Shown in pieces: positions 1 through 8,661 of a stretch of 35,701 nucleotides of DNA. Below the pieces are notes generated by a model. The model had not been told where the DNA came from and did not search any database. It saw nothing but the letters and a program-made list of their open reading frames with translations. The stretch covers positions 1-35,701 of the IMG/VR virus record IMGVR_UViG_3300035183_001123; one strand, 5' to 3'. This DNA comes from a virus. Made by a program: the position numbers and the translations under genes. Every line of letters starts with the position of its first letter. Position 1 is the first letter of the stretch.

Positions 1-643
1 GGACGGTGGCCGGGCCCTCGGCTAGATTCTCTTTCGCGGCCTTGACCTTCAACCGCCTGATTTCGGCGTCCAGTTGCCTTCTGGCTTCGGCGGCAATGCC
101 GGCGGCTTCCACGTCCTTCGCTTCCGCCGGCAAAACGTCGGCCAGGCCTTCGGTCAGGTTTTGCTTCGTCGCCTTGACCCTCAGCCGCCTGACCTCGGCG
201 TCCAGCTGTCTTTTGGCCTCATCGACAATGCCGATGGCCTCGGCGAGCCCCATCGGCAGCTTGTGCAAACTGGGCAGGGATCGCAGCCGTTCGATTTCGT
301 TCGCCAGCCGCTTCACCTCGTCGTCGATTTGCGCAATCACGCCGGACGTGATGTGCTGGCGGACCCCTGTCGCCTGCGAGGCCGTGGCATCATTGGGCGC
401 CGGCGGCATGACGTTCGCGGGAGGCACAACCGCCGAGGAAGTCTGTGGCGGCGGCGGGGCGGGCTGGGGCGGCAACGGCAAAGGCAGGGGCGGTGGCCGG
501 ACGGCGCCGGGCGGCGCCGGCGACACTGCCGCCGTCGCGGCCGTCGGCAGGGGCGGGGGGCGGATGGTACTGGGCGGCGCCGGCGGCGCGACCGCAGCCG
601 CCTGTTCCTGGAGGACAATGGTCAGCGTGGCTTCGCTGGTCAT
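1..643 (-). CDS. Partial virion gene, possible tail tape-measure or tail-assembly protein
   Basis: The minus frame is open from an ATG at 643 to the window edge (about 214 residues), so the C-terminus is missing. Residues about 12-85 are Pro/Ala-rich. The rest is charged and helical, with a roughly 42-residue unit present twice, each containing LDAE(V/I)RRL(R/K)VKA. It lies directly downstream of the tail-tube candidate, where siphophages place chaperone and tape-measure genes. That position and the coiled-coil repeats are the only basis for the suggestion. Plus-strand ORFs over the same bases are Arg/Pro-rich and look like shadows. A -10-like hexamer CACAAT (650-655) lies 6 nt before the ATG. 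Confidence 0.6.
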   Translation of the reverse strand, partial: MTSEATLTIVLQEQAAAVAPPAPPSTIRPPPLPTAATAAVSPAPPGAVRPPPLPLPLPPQPAPPPPQTSSAVVPPANVMPPAPNDATASQATGVRQHITSGVIAQIDDEVKRLANEIERLRSLPSLHKLPMGLAEAIGIVDEAKRQLDAEVRRLRVKATKQNLTEGLADVLPAEAKDVEAAGIAAEARRQLDAEIRRLKVKAAKENLAEGPATV

Positions 644-680
644 GACCACATTGTGGCCCCTACCGGGCGGGCGGACGTGA

Positions 681-711
681 GGACGGCCCGGGACTTGTGC
701 CCGGGCCGTCC
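681..711 (-). terminator. 12-bp GC hairpin between tail-tube candidate and next gene
   Basis: A perfect 12-bp stem (681-692 with 700-711) closes a 7-nt loop, ACTTGTG. It sits just after the stop of the 744-1262 gene in the direction of transcription. No T-tract follows on the minus strand, so it is a weak intrinsic terminator at best; attenuation or mRNA protection is equally likely. Confidence 0.45.
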
Positions 712-743
712 CGTCGCGGGAGGAACGTGGCTTGGCCGCCGTG

Positions 744-1262
744 CTAGGTCGCGGTCCAGAGCGTGGCGTTGCCGCTCACGTCGTAAGGCAGGATTTGCAT
801 TTTCCACGGCATCTTGCGGTGCTCGCTCGTGAGCATCCAGCGGAGCTGGTCCGTCGAAATGATCGCGTAGGTGGCCGTCAGGCTGGCGGGCGTCGTCGCC
901 GACGCCGTGCCGGCAACGGCCGTCAGCACCAGGATGCCGGCGACGGCGGAATCCAATCGACCGATGACGCCGGCCGCCAGGGATGTGGCCCCGCTGGGGG
1001 CCAGCGTGTTATACGGCAGGAGCATGTTGAGAATGCCGGCCTTCCACTCCAAGGCCGTCCCCATGATCCAGGAATTGCACCCGCGGTAGATGCCGTCCAG
1101 GATCATTTCGCCGTAGCCGTCCGATTCCTGGATGAGCTGCTTTTTGAACTCAATGCCGATCTCGTAGCCCTTCTCCTGAAGGCCGATGTCGGCCACGGTC
1201 GGGGCCCCCACGGGGTCATAAGTGCCGGCATACCGCCCCGCGACGAACGTCCCCAGCGCCAT
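744..1262 (-). CDS. Putative phage tail-tube-like virion protein
   Basis: 172 residues. A good Shine-Dalgarno site (GGAGG) lies 7 nt before the ATG. The N-terminus MALGTFVAGRYAGTYDPVG and the motif ESDGYGE resemble virion proteins seen in planctomycete prophages, recalled from memory. The size, the beta-rich composition and the place between tail-completion candidates and a possible tape-measure gene suggest the major tail tube subunit, which polymerises into the tail lumen. No diagnostic motif is visible. Gap to the next upstream gene is 1 nt, so it is transcribed with it. Confidence 0.5.
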   Translation of the reverse strand: MALGTFVAGRYAGTYDPVGAPTVADIGLQEKGYEIGIEFKKQLIQESDGYGEMILDGIYRGCNSWIMGTALEWKAGILNMLLPYNTLAPSGATSLAAGVIGRLDSAVAGILVLTAVAGTASATTPASLTATYAIISTDQLRWMLTSEHRKMPWKMQILPYDVSGNATLWTAT

Positions 1263-1263
1263 G

Positions 1264-1533
1264 TCACAACCTCCGAACTCGCCTCACCAGTTCCGCCAGG
1301 GCGGCGGCCAGGTCCAGGCCGAACGCCACTTCCAGGTGCATCAGGTCCATGTACGTCTCGTGGACCGTCCCCGTATGATTCGTGACCCGGACCTCGGCCA
1401 TCCGGTCCGGCCCGCGGACCTGGCGGCACGCCCACCGGAGGAACTCCAGCCGCCGCCGTTCGTCGAGCCGTTGGAGCAGCTGCCAGACTTCCTTGCGGTC
1501 GCCCAAGTCGAGCCGCGCCGCCCTCAGCGTCAT
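1264..1533 (-). CDS. Small phage protein of unknown function
   Basis: 89 residues, charged and mostly helical, ending in an Arg-rich tail. The ATG overlaps the stop of the preceding gene as ATGA (1530-1533), which supports translational coupling and fixes the start. Lies between tail-completion candidates and the tail-tube candidate; may be a tail assembly factor, but only position suggests that. Confidence 0.65.
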   Translation of the reverse strand: MTLRAARLDLGDRKEVWQLLQRLDERRRLEFLRWACRQVRGPDRMAEVRVTNHTGTVHETYMDLMHLEVAFGLDLAAALAELVRRVRRL

Positions 1534-1865
1534 AGGTCCTTGGGGTCCACCTGGGGGTCGGCGGCCCGGTTCGGCTTGGGTTGGTCAACCGCCTGAAACT
1601 CCGCCGTCGCCTTGCACGCGGCACAGCGGACGGCCCAGGGCTCGGTCGTACCCCGGTCGTACGTCCCCAGGACGATGGCCGGGTCACAGGCGGCCCGGTA
1701 GTTCGACCGGCTCCCGATCAGAACGGGCGACCCGGCCGGCGCCGACCGGATGCGGCCGTCCGGGTCCTTCACGAGCAGGTGAATCCGCAGCGTTTTCGCT
1801 GGCCTCGGCCCCGCCGCCTTCGGCCCCGCCGCCGACATTGGCTCCATACTGGCCTCGTCGTTCAT
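1530..1865 (-). CDS. Small phage protein with a CxxC motif
   Basis: 111 residues. It has an Ala/Pro-rich N-terminus, then a beta-rich stretch and a CAAC motif near residue 82. A single CxxC is too little to call a zinc site. The start overlaps the previous stop as ATGA (1862-1865) and its own stop overlaps the next start. Function not recognised; belongs to the connector/tail operon. Confidence 0.65.
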   Translation of the reverse strand: MNDEASMEPMSAAGPKAAGPRPAKTLRIHLLVKDPDGRIRSAPAGSPVLIGSRSNYRAACDPAIVLGTYDRGTTEPWAVRCAACKATAEFQAVDQPKPNRAADPQVDPKDL

Positions 1866-2422
1866 GATGCCTCCTCAACGACCTGAACCCGCTTCGCCCG
1901 GCCGAACGTGAGTGTTTGGGCGATGCCGACCGGCATCGGTCCCTGATCCTCACCGACCACGGCCCCAAACCATTCCGGACCTTTTGCCTGGGGCTGGCCG
2001 CCGCCCAGAAACGCCAGCGTCTCCACGAACCCGTTGTCGGCCACGCCAATGATCTCATTGGCCCGCTGGCGGACCCATTCGGACCGCGGGTCGGCATGAA
2101 GTGACGCCCGAACGGCCTCAAGGGTCCTGTCCAGGGCCTCCCCCTCCGGCCCGACGAGGAGATTGCCGATCCGGTCCCGCGGGGCCCGACCCATCCGCAC
2201 CGTGACCGTGACCTGGACCCCATAGACCTCCTCCAGGCAGTTCCGGTTGCCGCTGCCGACCCACGACCCGGCGTGGACCGCGACAAACCGTTCGCCACAC
2301 ACCGGCGGGGGACTGCCGTCGAACGACAGGTCGCATTCCGTGTCGGAAAGGCCGCAGCCGCCCTCGGTCGTGGGACGACGCAGCCAGTCCCGGACTGCCA
2401 ACAGGAGGGCCCTCTGGCTCAC
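1862..2422 (-). CDS. Putative tail-completion or tail-terminator protein
   Basis: 186 residues from a GTG whose last two bases form the stop of the upstream gene (GTGA, 2419-2422). The frame stays open much further upstream, but there it only shadows the 2419-3168 gene, so the GTG is chosen. N-terminus reads VSQRALLLAVRDWLRR. The middle is beta-rich with four Cys, and the C-terminal half is mixed. Position directly after the Mu G-like morphogenesis gene matches the slot for a tail terminator in tailed phages; assignment is by position only. Confidence 0.6.
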   Translation of the reverse strand: MSQRALLLAVRDWLRRPTTEGGCGLSDTECDLSFDGSPPPVCGERFVAVHAGSWVGSGNRNCLEEVYGVQVTVTVRMGRAPRDRIGNLLVGPEGEALDRTLEAVRASLHADPRSEWVRQRANEIIGVADNGFVETLAFLGGGQPQAKGPEWFGAVVGEDQGPMPVGIAQTLTFGRAKRVQVVEEAS

Positions 2423-3168
2423 GTCACCCTCCCCTGGAGAATGAGGGTCAGGACCCGAACCAGACCGCTCGCCAGGGCGCCGGTCAGGGCCGACCACCAC
2501 GAATCCGGCAGCCGCCCGTCGTCGGGCCAGAGGGGCCGGCGCGGCAGCCGCCCCGGCACGCCCCGGTGGTGCCAAGTCTTCTTGTTCGTGCCGACCACTA
2601 CACGGCCGGGCAGCATCCGCAGAATCTGACCGTCCGGAGGCCGGCCGTCCACGCCGGGGCCCAGGGACGCCAACAATTCCCCGGTGTCTCGGAGGATTTC
2701 CACCTGCCGGCCGCCGTAGACGGCCAGCTTCGTGCGGGCCCCCTGCCGCTTGACCTCGGCCCAGGCCTGCCGGGCGGCCATCGCGGCCGCTTCTTTGTAG
2801 TCCAGGCCGTGCTTGGCCTGAATCCAGGCCAGCCGGACGGCAAAAATCCGCCGCCAGGTCGCGTCCTCCTTGCCGGTCAACAGGCCTCGGGGTCTCTCGC
2901 CCCACCGCTTCCGCGGCGCCGGTCGGCGGGAGGCGACGGTCTCCCGCTTGAGCGGCGTCCAGGCGATGCCGGCCTCGTCCGTGCCGCCGCGGGCCTTGAC
3001 GACGAAGGCCTCCTGGATTCGGCCCAGAAGGGTCAGCCCGAGGCGGAGTTGCAGGCCCTCGGCCACCCGGTCGGCGTCGGCCTCGGTGCCGGCCAGTACG
3101 CGGGGCAGGCGGCGCAACACGCCCAGCACCTCTTCGCGGCTCGCCGTGGTGTAAACGACCTGCGCCAT
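2419..3168 (-). CDS. Phage virion morphogenesis protein, Mu gpG-like
   Basis: 249 residues. The family completes or stabilises the head-tail interface. The N-terminal half is helical with basic residues. Near residues 175-215 the pattern ILRMLPGRVVVGTNKKTWHH followed by PRRPLWP matches the family core, in which a VGTNxxYA segment precedes a basic RPFL-like segment. A GAGG sits about 10 nt before the ATG. A 228-nt gap with a small CCGGGA/TCCCGG hairpin (3319-3334) separates it from the connector gene. Confidence 0.75.
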   Translation of the reverse strand: MAQVVYTTASREEVLGVLRRLPRVLAGTEADADRVAEGLQLRLGLTLLGRIQEAFVVKARGGTDEAGIAWTPLKRETVASRRPAPRKRWGERPRGLLTGKEDATWRRIFAVRLAWIQAKHGLDYKEAAAMAARQAWAEVKRQGARTKLAVYGGRQVEILRDTGELLASLGPGVDGRPPDGQILRMLPGRVVVGTNKKTWHHRGVPGRLPRRPLWPDDGRLPDSWWSALTGALASGLVRVLTLILQGRVT

Positions 3169-3396
3169 GACGACAGCCTCGACCCGTTACGGCTCGCCGC
3201 TGTCGTTCGGCAGGGCCTGGCGAGCGGGGCCCCGAGGAGACCTGTCCGGGCGCGGAACGGGACCGCCACGACAGGATCGCCACGACACGAACAGCCCATC
3301 GGCCCCTGCGGCAGGTGATCCGGGAAACGTCCCGGGCCGGCACGCTTATGGCGCGGGGCCACGCCTTGGCTTTGGCCGCGCCCTGGCCTTGGCGCG

Positions 3397-3885
3397 TCAA
3401 ATCGAGTAGTCGAAGAACTCCCACTTGTCGTCGTGTTGCCGGTAGTTCTTCGCCTTCACCGTGCTCCGCCGCTTCTCCGTGACCACGTGAATGACCGGCT
3501 CCAGCCTCGCCCGCTGGTTCGCCAGCCGCGGGGCGCACGTCCTCCGGAGCGGGAGCCAGGGGATGCGCAGCTTTCCCTCCCGGACCATTTCCAGGCTCTC
3601 CACCGCCCGGTCGTGTCTCCGGGCCACGCCGACCGGGGCCGGATTGCCCCTCCGCTCGCACAACAGTTGGGCCGCCAGGTCCGTCGCCCGCTGTTTGACC
3701 CATTCGCTCTGCGCCAGCTGGGCGGCGTCGTAAAACTGCCAGCAGTACTCCTCGATGAGCGAACTGGCGTCGTCGATCACGTCGCCCAGGTCGTCCGGCG
3801 GGCCGTCGTCCACACGCAGCGCCACCCCCTCCGCCGACAGGCGGTTGTGCAGGTCCTGCTCGGTAAGGTAACGGGTCTGTGCCAC
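3397..3885 (-). CDS. Head-tail connector protein, DUF1320/Mu gp36-like
   Basis: 162 residues from GTG. It opens MAQTRYLTEQDLHNRL, the usual opening of DUF1320 proteins, in which a conserved (Y/F)xTxxDL precedes helices that form a ring at the portal exit. The helical middle contains WVKQRATDLAAQLLCERRG and AVESLEMVREGKLRIP, matching the family signature AVExLxxIxxGKLRLP. The C-terminal 40 residues are an extra basic tail. It follows the 3908-4687 gene by 22 nt and precedes the morphogenesis gene, the normal order for this module. Confidence 0.7.
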   Translation of the reverse strand: MAQTRYLTEQDLHNRLSAEGVALRVDDGPPDDLGDVIDDASSLIEEYCWQFYDAAQLAQSEWVKQRATDLAAQLLCERRGNPAPVGVARRHDRAVESLEMVREGKLRIPWLPLRRTCAPRLANQRARLEPVIHVVTEKRRSTVKAKNYRQHDDKWEFFDYSI

Positions 3886-3907
3886 GGCCGGTCCGCGTTA
3901 CGCCTGC

Positions 3908-4687
3908 CTACGCAATGGCCTCCAGGCTGGCCTGCTCGATGACACGGTAAAAGGTCCGCACCTTGAGCGGACTGTCCCCAGTCGTGACTTCGCCCACCAA
4001 CAGGTGCAGCACCAGGGCCGCGTTGGACGCCAGGGCCAGCACGGCCGGGTCGGTGCCGACGGGCCGGGCGACCCGGAGTTGGTCGCTGGTCTGGTCGAGG
4101 AACCCGGTCGTTTCGACCTGCGTCGAAACCGCCGCCCCGGCCGCGTTCGTGTACTTCACCACCAGGTCCTCGCCGGCGGCGATGCCGTTATACGCCGTCG
4201 TGGCATAGTCCAGGAACAGGTAGGCCCCCAGAAACTCCAGGAACTTGCCCGCCCCGGGCGCGGCCACGAGGGTTTGCGGGGTCGCGTTGAGCGCGAGCAC
4301 CTGCGCGGAGCCGATGAACTTGTCCGTGAAGCGGATGGCGCTTTGCGGCCGGGCGATCATGTCCGTCGTGTAGTTCGTGCCGTCCCAAACGATTTCGACG
4401 GACCCGTAGTTCTCGTTGATGACGTAGGTCGAGGCCCCGTTGATCAGGCCGGACGCCGGCGTGATCGTGATCGGGTTGACCGCCGCGTCACCCTTGGCGT
4501 CCACGAACTTCCACGCCTGGCCGACGTACTGTGCGGCCGGCAGGGTGACGGCCGTGGCGCCGCCGCTCGTTTTGTTGACGACGACGAGGCTGGCGTTGGC
4601 GATGTCGGCGGCGTTGATGGCGCCGGCCGTCGTCTTGACGTAAGTGCTCTTGTAGACCAAGTTGCCGCGGATGTGCCGGCTGCTCAT
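3908..4687 (-). CDS. Phage structural protein, beta-rich
   Basis: 259 residues, low in charge and rich in Gly, Ala, Thr and Val. An N-terminal domain carries VTLPAAQYVGQAWKFVDAKG, a pattern seen in exposed beta-sandwich phage proteins where a sugar or spike is displayed (recalled, not searched). A second domain starts near residue 110. A Shine-Dalgarno AGGAGC lies 7 nt before the ATG. Placed between major capsid and connector genes, so a head fibre or head-associated protein is the best guess. Confidence 0.6.
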   Translation of the reverse strand: MSSRHIRGNLVYKSTYVKTTAGAINAADIANASLVVVNKTSGGATAVTLPAAQYVGQAWKFVDAKGDAAVNPITITPASGLINGASTYVINENYGSVEIVWDGTNYTTDMIARPQSAIRFTDKFIGSAQVLALNATPQTLVAAPGAGKFLEFLGAYLFLDYATTAYNGIAAGEDLVVKYTNAAGAAVSTQVETTGFLDQTSDQLRVARPVGTDPAVLALASNAALVLHLLVGEVTTGDSPLKVRTFYRVIEQASLEAIA

Positions 4688-4764
4688 AAGTTGCTCCTAC
4701 GGTTGCTCGGAGAATGCCCAGGGGCCAAGGGCCGTCCGCCGAAGCGGCACGGCCGCGGTCACGG

Positions 4765-5844
4765 CTACGGCGTCACGTCGGCGGAGAACACGGCGTCGGG
4801 GACCTTCAGGGTCGGGAGGAAGGTGTCGCCACGGTACGTCGTGATGGACGGCGGGTTGTAGCCGACCGTCGCATACCCGAACATGCCGCGCACGTCCTTG
4901 AAGCTCTTGATGGCCGCCTCCGCGTCGGCCTGGACGTTCAACGTCGTCGGCACGGGAAACGTGCCTTCGAGGAACTCCCACCACGTCTCATCGACCTCGG
5001 GCGTGAACACCACGGCGTCGCCGGACCAGAGGTCTTGGTTGGTGCCGGCGTCGTCCTCGTAGAACGCCTCGTAGGCCGGAACCCAGGTGAACCCGAACAG
5101 GCCGTCGGGAATTTCCGCGCTGGCCAGCCAGCGCTGGTTCATGTCCGGGTTGCGGGCGAGGTAGTCCAGAACGTAATCATTTTGGCTGAGGTACGTCGGG
5201 ATGTTCTCGCCGTAGATCGCGTACCGGAGCGGAAGCCCCGTCAGGCGGCGGGCCCGCTTCTTGAGGTTGCGCAGGTGCAGCGGGATGTCGGTCGAAGTCA
5301 GGGCCCAGCTTTGGGCAATGATGCCGTTGAGTTGGTCCTTGTTGTTGGCCGCGAGCTGAAAGTCGTGGGTCTCGACGGCCCCGCTGCTGCTGGGCAGAAG
5401 GTTGCCGTCGGCGTCCCAATAAATCTTGCCGACGCGGAGGACCTGGAGCGTGGCGGCGACGCGCAGGTTGACCTGCTTCATGGCGAACTCGCGGTCCTGC
5501 CGGGCGACCTCCTGTTCGCCCTGATCGAACTCATAGGACACCGGCGAGCGGAGGTACTTCATGGTCGCGGCGTCCATCGGCTGCTCGTCGAAGGAGTGCA
5601 GCAGCCGAACGTCCACCTCGCCCACGTCCCGCAAGTTCGTCCTGCGGGCCGGTGCGCCGTACTTGTTGAGCTTGGCCACGCGCCGCTCGCCCGTGTAACG
5701 GGTGTACCTGGCCTTGTTGCCGATGACGCCGCGCGTCGGCTTGAGGAAGGCCGGGGGCAGCGGCTGCGGGATGCCGCTGGCGGTAGCCTGGATGCGTCCG
5801 CTGATCTCGACGTACCCGAGGACCTGTTGGAGGCTTTTGGCCAC
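4765..5844 (-). CDS. Major capsid protein, gpE family
   Basis: 359 residues, GTG start. Typical length for the lambda gpE-type major capsid family (Phage_cap_E), which forms the icosahedral shell. Family-like features are the helical stretch DQGEQEVARQDREFAMKQVN at residues about 107-126, the product-like domain with WDADGNL, and a C-terminal half rich in W/Y, including LFGFTWVPAYEAFYED. It follows a decoration protein and a protease/scaffold, the usual lambda/Mu order. No clear Shine-Dalgarno is seen before the GTG. Confidence 0.8.
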   Translation of the reverse strand: MAKSLQQVLGYVEISGRIQATASGIPQPLPPAFLKPTRGVIGNKARYTRYTGERRVAKLNKYGAPARRTNLRDVGEVDVRLLHSFDEQPMDAATMKYLRSPVSYEFDQGEQEVARQDREFAMKQVNLRVAATLQVLRVGKIYWDADGNLLPSSSGAVETHDFQLAANNKDQLNGIIAQSWALTSTDIPLHLRNLKKRARRLTGLPLRYAIYGENIPTYLSQNDYVLDYLARNPDMNQRWLASAEIPDGLFGFTWVPAYEAFYEDDAGTNQDLWSGDAVVFTPEVDETWWEFLEGTFPVPTTLNVQADAEAAIKSFKDVRGMFGYATVGYNPPSITTYRGDTFLPTLKVPDAVFSADVTP

Positions 5845-5895
5845 GGTTCATGCTCGCTAGCCGCCCCCCAGGCGGTCCCCTAGGTAAACGTGGCG

Positions 5896-5916
5896 GGCGG
5901 GTGGGGTAGACCCGCC
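5896..5916 (-). promoter_or_regulatory. Nested hairpins upstream of the major capsid gene
   Basis: The 134-nt gap between decoration and capsid genes holds a 7-bp stem GGCGGGT/ACCCGCC (5896-5916). This sits inside a wider AACGTGG/CCACGTT pairing (5887-5893 with 5938-5944), and a third small stem (5862-5876) abuts the capsid start. They could boost, protect or attenuate the capsid mRNA; no promoter could be fixed. Confidence 0.35.
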
Positions 5917-5978
5917 GTTTCGGCTCGTCAGCCTAGCCACGTTGGTTCTCATACAATCCCGGCCGAGGCAGGCAGGGA

Positions 5979-6695
5979 TCAATACCCGTCGTCAAAGACG
6001 AACTGGCCGCCGCCGGCCCCGTTCAACCCCTGCTTGACCCAGGTCTGCAAGGACGAATCGCTCGGCCAGTTAATGAGCTGGCTCGCGTCGATGACCCCGG
6101 CGACAGGCACCTGCGGGAATTCCACGTCCGACAGGCTGGCCCCGTTGTTGTCCGTGACCTTCAGGCCCCAGCCGTCCGGGATGAAGGTGATCGGCGTCTC
6201 TGAACCGTCGGCCGGCGTGATGAACGACCCGGCGACCTTGTTGAGGTTCAGGTCGCCGACGGTGATCGTGCTGGACGCGCCGTTGACCGTGACGGCCGTG
6301 ACGGTGATGGCCGTGGCCGCCACGGTGCCGCCGGCGGTGGGCGGGCCGATGAACTTCAGCGACAGGTTCCCGCCCCCGCCCAGGGTCTTCAGGCGGGAGA
6401 TTTCCGTCGCGGTCGCCTCGCTCACGGCGATGGTCGTGTCGTTGTCCACGTAGGCGGCCGTGGACACGCCGATGACCGACGGCCGGTACTTGCCGCTCGC
6501 GGTGACCTTGCCCATCATGAGGCCGGACCGGAGCACGTCCGTGTCGCCCGAGTTGCCCGGGTCGCGCGACAGGGTGCCGTCAATGACACGCCCGCCGGCA
6601 AGGAACGTCGGCATCCCCTGGCGGGAGACCAGGCGATTACTGGACGTGTTGGGGGACCGGACGCCGGGCAATCCGGGAACATCGAGCAAAGGCAT
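5979..6695 (-). CDS. Phage head decoration protein, lambda gpD-like
   Basis: 238 residues, longer than lambda gpD (110). The N-terminal half holds the usual pattern of the family: an expelled leader, then VLRSGLMMGKVTASGKYRPSVIG (residues about 54-76), where R-G-x-x-[ML]-G and the Tyr-x-P step are typical. It caps the three-fold sites of the mature head. The central part adds a Val/Thr-rich beta domain. Shine-Dalgarno GAGGTG sits 7 nt before the ATG. Lies between a coiled-coil protein and the capsid gene. Confidence 0.75.
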   Translation of the reverse strand: MPLLDVPGLPGVRSPNTSSNRLVSRQGMPTFLAGGRVIDGTLSRDPGNSGDTDVLRSGLMMGKVTASGKYRPSVIGVSTAAYVDNDTTIAVSEATATEISRLKTLGGGGNLSLKFIGPPTAGGTVAATAITVTAVTVNGASSTITVGDLNLNKVAGSFITPADGSETPITFIPDGWGLKVTDNNGASLSDVEFPQVPVAGVIDASQLINWPSDSSLQTWVKQGLNGAGGGQFVFDDGY

Positions 6696-6774
6696 GGTTG
6701 CACCTCGTACTAGTAGTGTCGGTCAGTCCGCAATGGCACGGAATCGCCGCGCCGCACGGCGGCCGGTCTGGTCG

Positions 6775-7260
6775 CTACTTCCCCTTCGCCCTCGGCTCGG
6801 CCCTCGTCTCCGCCGGCGTCGCCTGGTGGCCGGCGGCCGGCTGGCCGGGCGTCGCGGCGTCCGCCGCCTTCGCCCGCAAGGGCAAGAGCTGATCGTTGAG
6901 CGAACGAATTTGGGCCCGCAGGTTCTGGTTCTCGGTCATGAGCGAGCGGTGTCGCCCGGTCGCCTCCTGGAGCTGTCGCTCCAGTTCGGCCACCTGGGCG
7001 CGCAGTTGTCGCGTCTCGTCCGTCGGCACGGCCTCGTCGGCGGCGATGGTCCAGTCGTGCCCGAACACGAACTTGCCGGCCTTGCGGACCGTGCCCAGGG
7101 CGACGTGGGATTCTTGGAGGAATCGCACCACATCTTCCCCGCTCGCGTCGGGCCGCCCGCGGAGAAAGTCCTGGACGAGCCGGCACCGGTCCGGACCGGT
7201 CCCGGTCTCCCTGAGGTGTCGCAACACGTCCTCGCCCGTCACGCTCGCCGCCGTCGTCAT
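6775..7260 (-). CDS. Coiled-coil phage protein
   Basis: 161 residues. An N-terminal helical domain (1-75) precedes a heptad-rich coiled coil from about 80 to 130 (ETRQLRAQVAELERQLQEAT...) and a disordered Ala/Pro tail. A GGGGGTG Shine-Dalgarno sits before the ATG. It lies between the protease/scaffold and the decoration gene, so a scaffold accessory or head-assembly role is plausible but not shown. Confidence 0.65.
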   Translation of the reverse strand: MTTAASVTGEDVLRHLRETGTGPDRCRLVQDFLRGRPDASGEDVVRFLQESHVALGTVRKAGKFVFGHDWTIAADEAVPTDETRQLRAQVAELERQLQEATGRHRSLMTENQNLRAQIRSLNDQLLPLRAKAADAATPGQPAAGHQATPAETRAEPRAKGK

Positions 7261-7334
7261 GTCACACCCCCGTTACGTCGCACTCCTCGTTGTCAGGACC
7301 AGGATGCCACGTCCTATGCCGATGGTCTGCACGT

Positions 7335-8606
7335 TTAGCGCGTTAGCCTGGCGACGATCCCCTCGGCCGTCTTCTCGTCGCACCCAGAAAGCCGGACGAT
7401 CTCCTGCACCGTCGCGCGCGCGTCAGCGACGCTGTCGGGTGGTTCAACTTCCACCTCACGTTCGCCCAGCGACAACTGGGCCGCTTCGGCCGCCCATGAG
7501 GTGTTCGGCTCAAGCGCCTCGTAGGCCTCGACCTTGCTCAGAATGGGGACCGGTGCCAGTTCGCCGCGCTCGTCCAAGGACAGGCGGACGGTCTTGAGTT
7601 CCGCCAGGAGCGACTCACGGAGGCGAGGGCCGATCCGGCCGGAGGCGGCAAGGGCGTGAATGCGGCCCTTCAGGCTCGCCTGTTCCGCCTGGACGGCCCG
7701 GCTTTCGGCCAGTTTGGCCCGCTCCTCCGCGCGGCTCAGTTTGAGCGTCAGCTCTTGCAACTGCTCGCGGCTCATGAGTGCCGCCGCCGGCGGCGACGTC
7801 TCCTGTTCCGGCACCGCCTCGGGCTCGGCCGTGTCGGCCGCGGCCGGCGACCCCGACGCCTTCACGGCGATGATGAGGCCGTCGAGGTCGGTCACCTCGT
7901 CGGGAATCGTCAGGCCCGCCTCGCGCAGGGCCTCGATCAGCGGCCGAAGGCCGGCGTCGCCCTGGCGCTCCTGGTCCTTGTTCTTCTCGCTCGTCTCGGG
8001 CATCGCGGATTCTCCCAGGCGGATGGGGACTAGGTCGGTGAGTGACAGGCGGACCAAATCGGGCGACGCGGCGGCCGGGCCGCGCCGCAACCTGGAAACG
8101 GCCAAGGACAATGCCACGGCCGGAGAGGCTGCCACCGCTGACTGTGTAAACGGGCGCTGCCAATGGCACACCGGCTTGGCCGTGACGGCCACGTGGGTGA
8201 TGGACGGGCCGGGCCAGAGTCGCCCCGTACCGTCGCGGAAGTTCCAACGGATTTCTGGCGAGACGAAGCCGACGCTCGGCAGACGCCGCGCGTCCTCGTC
8301 CAGGGGGACCTCGAATTCCCCGTGAACCACGCCGTCGGGGCCGAGTTCGGCCGCCGTCGCCCGGCCCAGCGTCAGTTTGGCCGCCTCGGCTTTGCGGCGG
8401 GCCTGTTCCTCGGGCGTCTGCGGCTTGGCCTCGTCTTGGTGCTCCCAGGCCAGTGGGATCGACAGGCCGGCGGCCATCATGTCCCGCATCCGCCGACCCA
8501 GGTGGGCGACGAACTGGGGCGTAAAGCGGAGCCGCCGGCGGCCGCCGCGGCCGTCGGGCAGGTCCACCTCGCCAGGCCACATGATGTCCTTCTTGACCCT
8601 TGCCAT
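7335..8606 (-). CDS. Prohead protease-scaffold fusion, Mu gpI/gpZ-like
   Basis: 423 residues. The N-terminal domain (about 1-165) matches the Mu I protease layout: an early strand PGEVDLPDG, WEHQDE near residue 55, GFVSPEIRW near 113 and THVAVTAKPVC near 137, the conserved (V/A)xLTxxP-type step. After a linker the region 205-330 is helical and coiled-coil, as expected for the scaffold moiety, which the protease removes during head maturation. A second ATG near residue 201 (MPETSEKNKD) could start a separate scaffold protein, as in Mu and lambda. First gene of its transcription unit, with a leaderless-type promoter. Confidence 0.8.
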   Translation of the reverse strand: MARVKKDIMWPGEVDLPDGRGGRRRLRFTPQFVAHLGRRMRDMMAAGLSIPLAWEHQDEAKPQTPEEQARRKAEAAKLTLGRATAAELGPDGVVHGEFEVPLDEDARRLPSVGFVSPEIRWNFRDGTGRLWPGPSITHVAVTAKPVCHWQRPFTQSAVAASPAVALSLAVSRLRRGPAAASPDLVRLSLTDLVPIRLGESAMPETSEKNKDQERQGDAGLRPLIEALREAGLTIPDEVTDLDGLIIAVKASGSPAAADTAEPEAVPEQETSPPAAALMSREQLQELTLKLSRAEERAKLAESRAVQAEQASLKGRIHALAASGRIGPRLRESLLAELKTVRLSLDERGELAPVPILSKVEAYEALEPNTSWAAEAAQLSLGEREVEVEPPDSVADARATVQEIVRLSGCDEKTAEGIVARLTR

Positions 8607-8613
8607 GCGTACC

Positions 8614-8644
8614 AGCCTAAGGGCTACCGAAATCCGCGCGTCAA
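8614..8644 (-). promoter_or_regulatory. Leaderless-type promoter for the protease/scaffold operon
   Basis: On the minus strand TTGACG (8639-8644) and TAGGCT (8614-8619) are 19 nt apart, and the ATG lies 7 nt after the -10. The -10 is embedded in CGGTAGCCCTTAGGCTGG, a motif shared with other gene starts here. No Shine-Dalgarno can fit, so the mRNA would start at or next to the ATG. Confidence 0.6.
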
Positions 8645-8661
8645 GTGGTCCGACAGGCGAT

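Noticed and set aside
681-711. Confident intrinsic terminator
   Set aside because: The stem is perfect, but no T-tract follows on either strand; kept only as a hairpin.
2423-3703. N-terminal 427 residues of the long minus frame ending at 1862
   Set aside because: This part shadows the morphogenesis gene; a GTG in a GTGA overlap at 2419-2422 is the sensible start.
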